Below, one piece after another: positions 63,346 through 64,000 of a stretch of DNA of 64,000 nucleotides. A program made the position numbers and the translations under genes. Within the stretch, counting starts at the first letter, position 1. Each line of letters opens with the position of its first letter. The notes beneath the pieces are model-generated. The model did not search any database. It had not been told where the DNA came from and worked only from the letters and a program-made list of their open reading frames with translations. This DNA comes from Pelosinus sp. IPA-1 (GTDB lineage: Bacteria; Bacillota; Negativicutes; DSM-13327): NCBI RefSeq assembly GCF_030269905.1, contig NZ_BSVC01000014.1, positions 19,931 to 83,930 of the forward strand. Reading direction: 5' to 3'.

Positions 63346-63807
63346 ATTCAATGGGAATTAGGTGGGGTGAATTTCTTTAGAGTATAGAGCAGATGCATGT
63401 CATTTTATAGCCAGATAGAAGAGATAAGTTTTTATACCGCTATACTAAAATAAGTACTCCCCTGGAGAAGGGATTACCTGGCAAAAATCTTCAATTTGAC
63501 CTGGAAATGAATGATCCTCAAGACAAAACTAAGTAGTGTACAGGATTATATGTTGACGTACGATAATGTGATGTTAGGAGGATATTCATAATACCAAATC
63601 AATATAAAGTGCAATATGATTCGTCTTGTAGGTTTTAATGATCGTAGAATATCAATAATTTGGCGGTAAATGTTATCCCTTAATTTGTCCCTTAATACTT
63701 ACAAATGTCCCTTATTATTTGCCAATGACTACAAAGAAGAAAAAGTATAAACACACTAATAACAAAGGTTTGTAAACATAATGAAATGTAAACCAATACT
63801 ATTTATA
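63346..63807. other. Non-coding right end of the element
   Basis: About 460 bases without a supported gene. The only signals are the TGTCCCTTA-type arm sites at 63674-63714. Confidence 0.6.
63674..63714 (+). promoter_or_regulatory. Putative integrase arm-type sites, right end
   Basis: TATCCCTTA (63674), TGTCCCTTA (63686) and TGTCCCTTA (63706). The first two are 12 bp apart, the same spacing as the pair next to attL. About 95 bp inside attR. Confidence 0.7.
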
Positions 63808-63857
63808 TCATTCGTAATGAGTAGGTCTGCAGTTCGAATCTGCATATCGGCTCCAGT
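63808..63857 (+). repeat. attR: 50-bp direct repeat (3' part of tRNA-Thr)
   Basis: Identical to 48157-48206. It contains the anticodon loop to CCA portion of tRNA-Thr but no acceptor 5' half or D-arm, so it is not a functional tRNA. Confidence 0.95.
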
Positions 63858-63865
63858 TGAAATTC

Positions 63866-63899
63866 AAAGCTCCTGAGAATTAACTCAGGAGCTTTTTTA
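63866..63899 (+). terminator. Displaced original terminator of tRNA-Thr
   Basis: AAAGCTCCTGAG pairs with CTCAGGAGCTTT followed by T-run, nine bases after attR. Before integration it would have stood just after the tRNA gene. The last 100 bases of the window show no gene. Confidence 0.8.
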
Positions 63900-64000
63900 T
63901 GTCTAGTGTCAAGTTGAATTTAAGATTTAAATCATTAAAAAAAATTCCTAACCTATAAATGCCTAAAAAAAGTCATATCGGTAGCTTATAAGATGAAAAC

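Larger units (their letters stand above)
48157..63857. mobile_element. 15.7-kb integrated phage-satellite-like (PICI-like) element in tRNA-Thr
   Basis: Bounded by identical 50-bp direct repeats, the left one inside tRNA-Thr. Contents in order: tyrosine integrase, zinc-finger protein, excisionase-like HTH, KilAC antirepressor, G2P-like replication protein, small genes, small terminase subunit, a hairpin-rich non-coding block, then an AT-rich cargo of a KAP-type NTPase and an EVE/HNH-membrane protein pair. No large terminase, portal, capsid, tail or lysis genes are seen. A terS without terL is the hallmark of satellites that hijack a helper phage's packaging. Classification is inferred; it could also be a degraded prophage. 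Confidence 0.88.

Noticed and set aside
63674..63714. CRISPR-like short repeat array
   Set aside because: Units are only nine bases with 12- and 20-base periods and no spacers; they fit integrase arm sites. No CRISPR array or cas gene is visible in the window.
63808..63857. Second tRNA gene
   Set aside because: Only the anticodon-to-CCA portion is present; the acceptor 5' strand and D-arm are missing, so it is attR.

Overview
The window looks like a chromosomal segment of a low-GC, anaerobic, probably spore-forming member of the Firmicutes. A Negativicutes/Sporomusaceae host (Pelosinus- or Sporomusa-like) fits best. This is inferred from gene content: strong GGAGG ribosome sites, frequent TTG/GTG starts, a T-box leader, a CcpN/PDRP/PPDK cluster, formate-THF ligase next to histidine degradation, a siroheme Fe-S reductase and a YtaF-like remnant. 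No species marker is present.

0-16 kb is ordinary chromosome. It holds a PEBP-fold protein, a membrane metallophosphoesterase, a ferredoxin-nitroreductase, an HxlR regulator followed by an SDR that lacks the usual catalytic pair, peptidase T, a flavoprotein, ilvD with a BASS-family transporter under a valine-type T-box, a sulfite/nitrite-reductase-like protein, release factor 3 and a CYTH-CHAD protein. Two copies of a 95-bp structured repeat flank the CYTH-CHAD gene.

16.5-31.2 kb is a histidine-to-formate module. A large BTAD/SARP-type activator with ATPase and TPR domains is followed by PAS protein-fhs-hutG, then by hutU-hutI-ftcD-fchA-permease-hutH. Together these take histidine to glutamate and move the formimino carbon onto tetrahydrofolate. 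Fhs can then release formate with ATP formation. Each of the two transcription units is preceded by a TTTGAC direct repeat with 11-bp periodicity just upstream of a -10 box, which is the known layout of SARP operators.

31.3-48.0 kb holds ppdK with its regulatory kinase/phosphatase and a CcpN-like regulator, an M48 protease, an emrA-emrB-usp drug-efflux operon with a divergent LysR gene, a two-component system, a set of envelope genes (reductase-like SDR, two ArnE/F-like small transporters, LCP ligase, UppP) and a broken ytaF-like gene.

48.16-63.86 kb is a 15.7-kb integrated element in tRNA-Thr(CGT). It is bounded by 50-bp direct repeats (attL/attR) and has matching arrays of TGTCCCTTA sites, the likely integrase arm sites, at both ends. 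It encodes a tyrosine integrase, a CGNR-like zinc protein, an excisionase-like HTH protein, a KilAC antirepressor, a G2P-like replication protein with an altered HUH motif, and a small terminase subunit. No large terminase, portal, capsid or tail gene is seen. This is the signature of a phage satellite (PICI-like). Next to terS lie duplicated G/C-armed hairpins, shared-motif palindromes and about 1.5 kb with many hairpins. The right end carries very AT-rich cargo: a YobI-like KAP-family NTPase with two membrane helices, and a two-gene unit made of an EVE-like/HNH nuclease and an unrecognised protein with a C-terminal membrane hairpin. This cargo is the best candidate for an undescribed anti-phage system.
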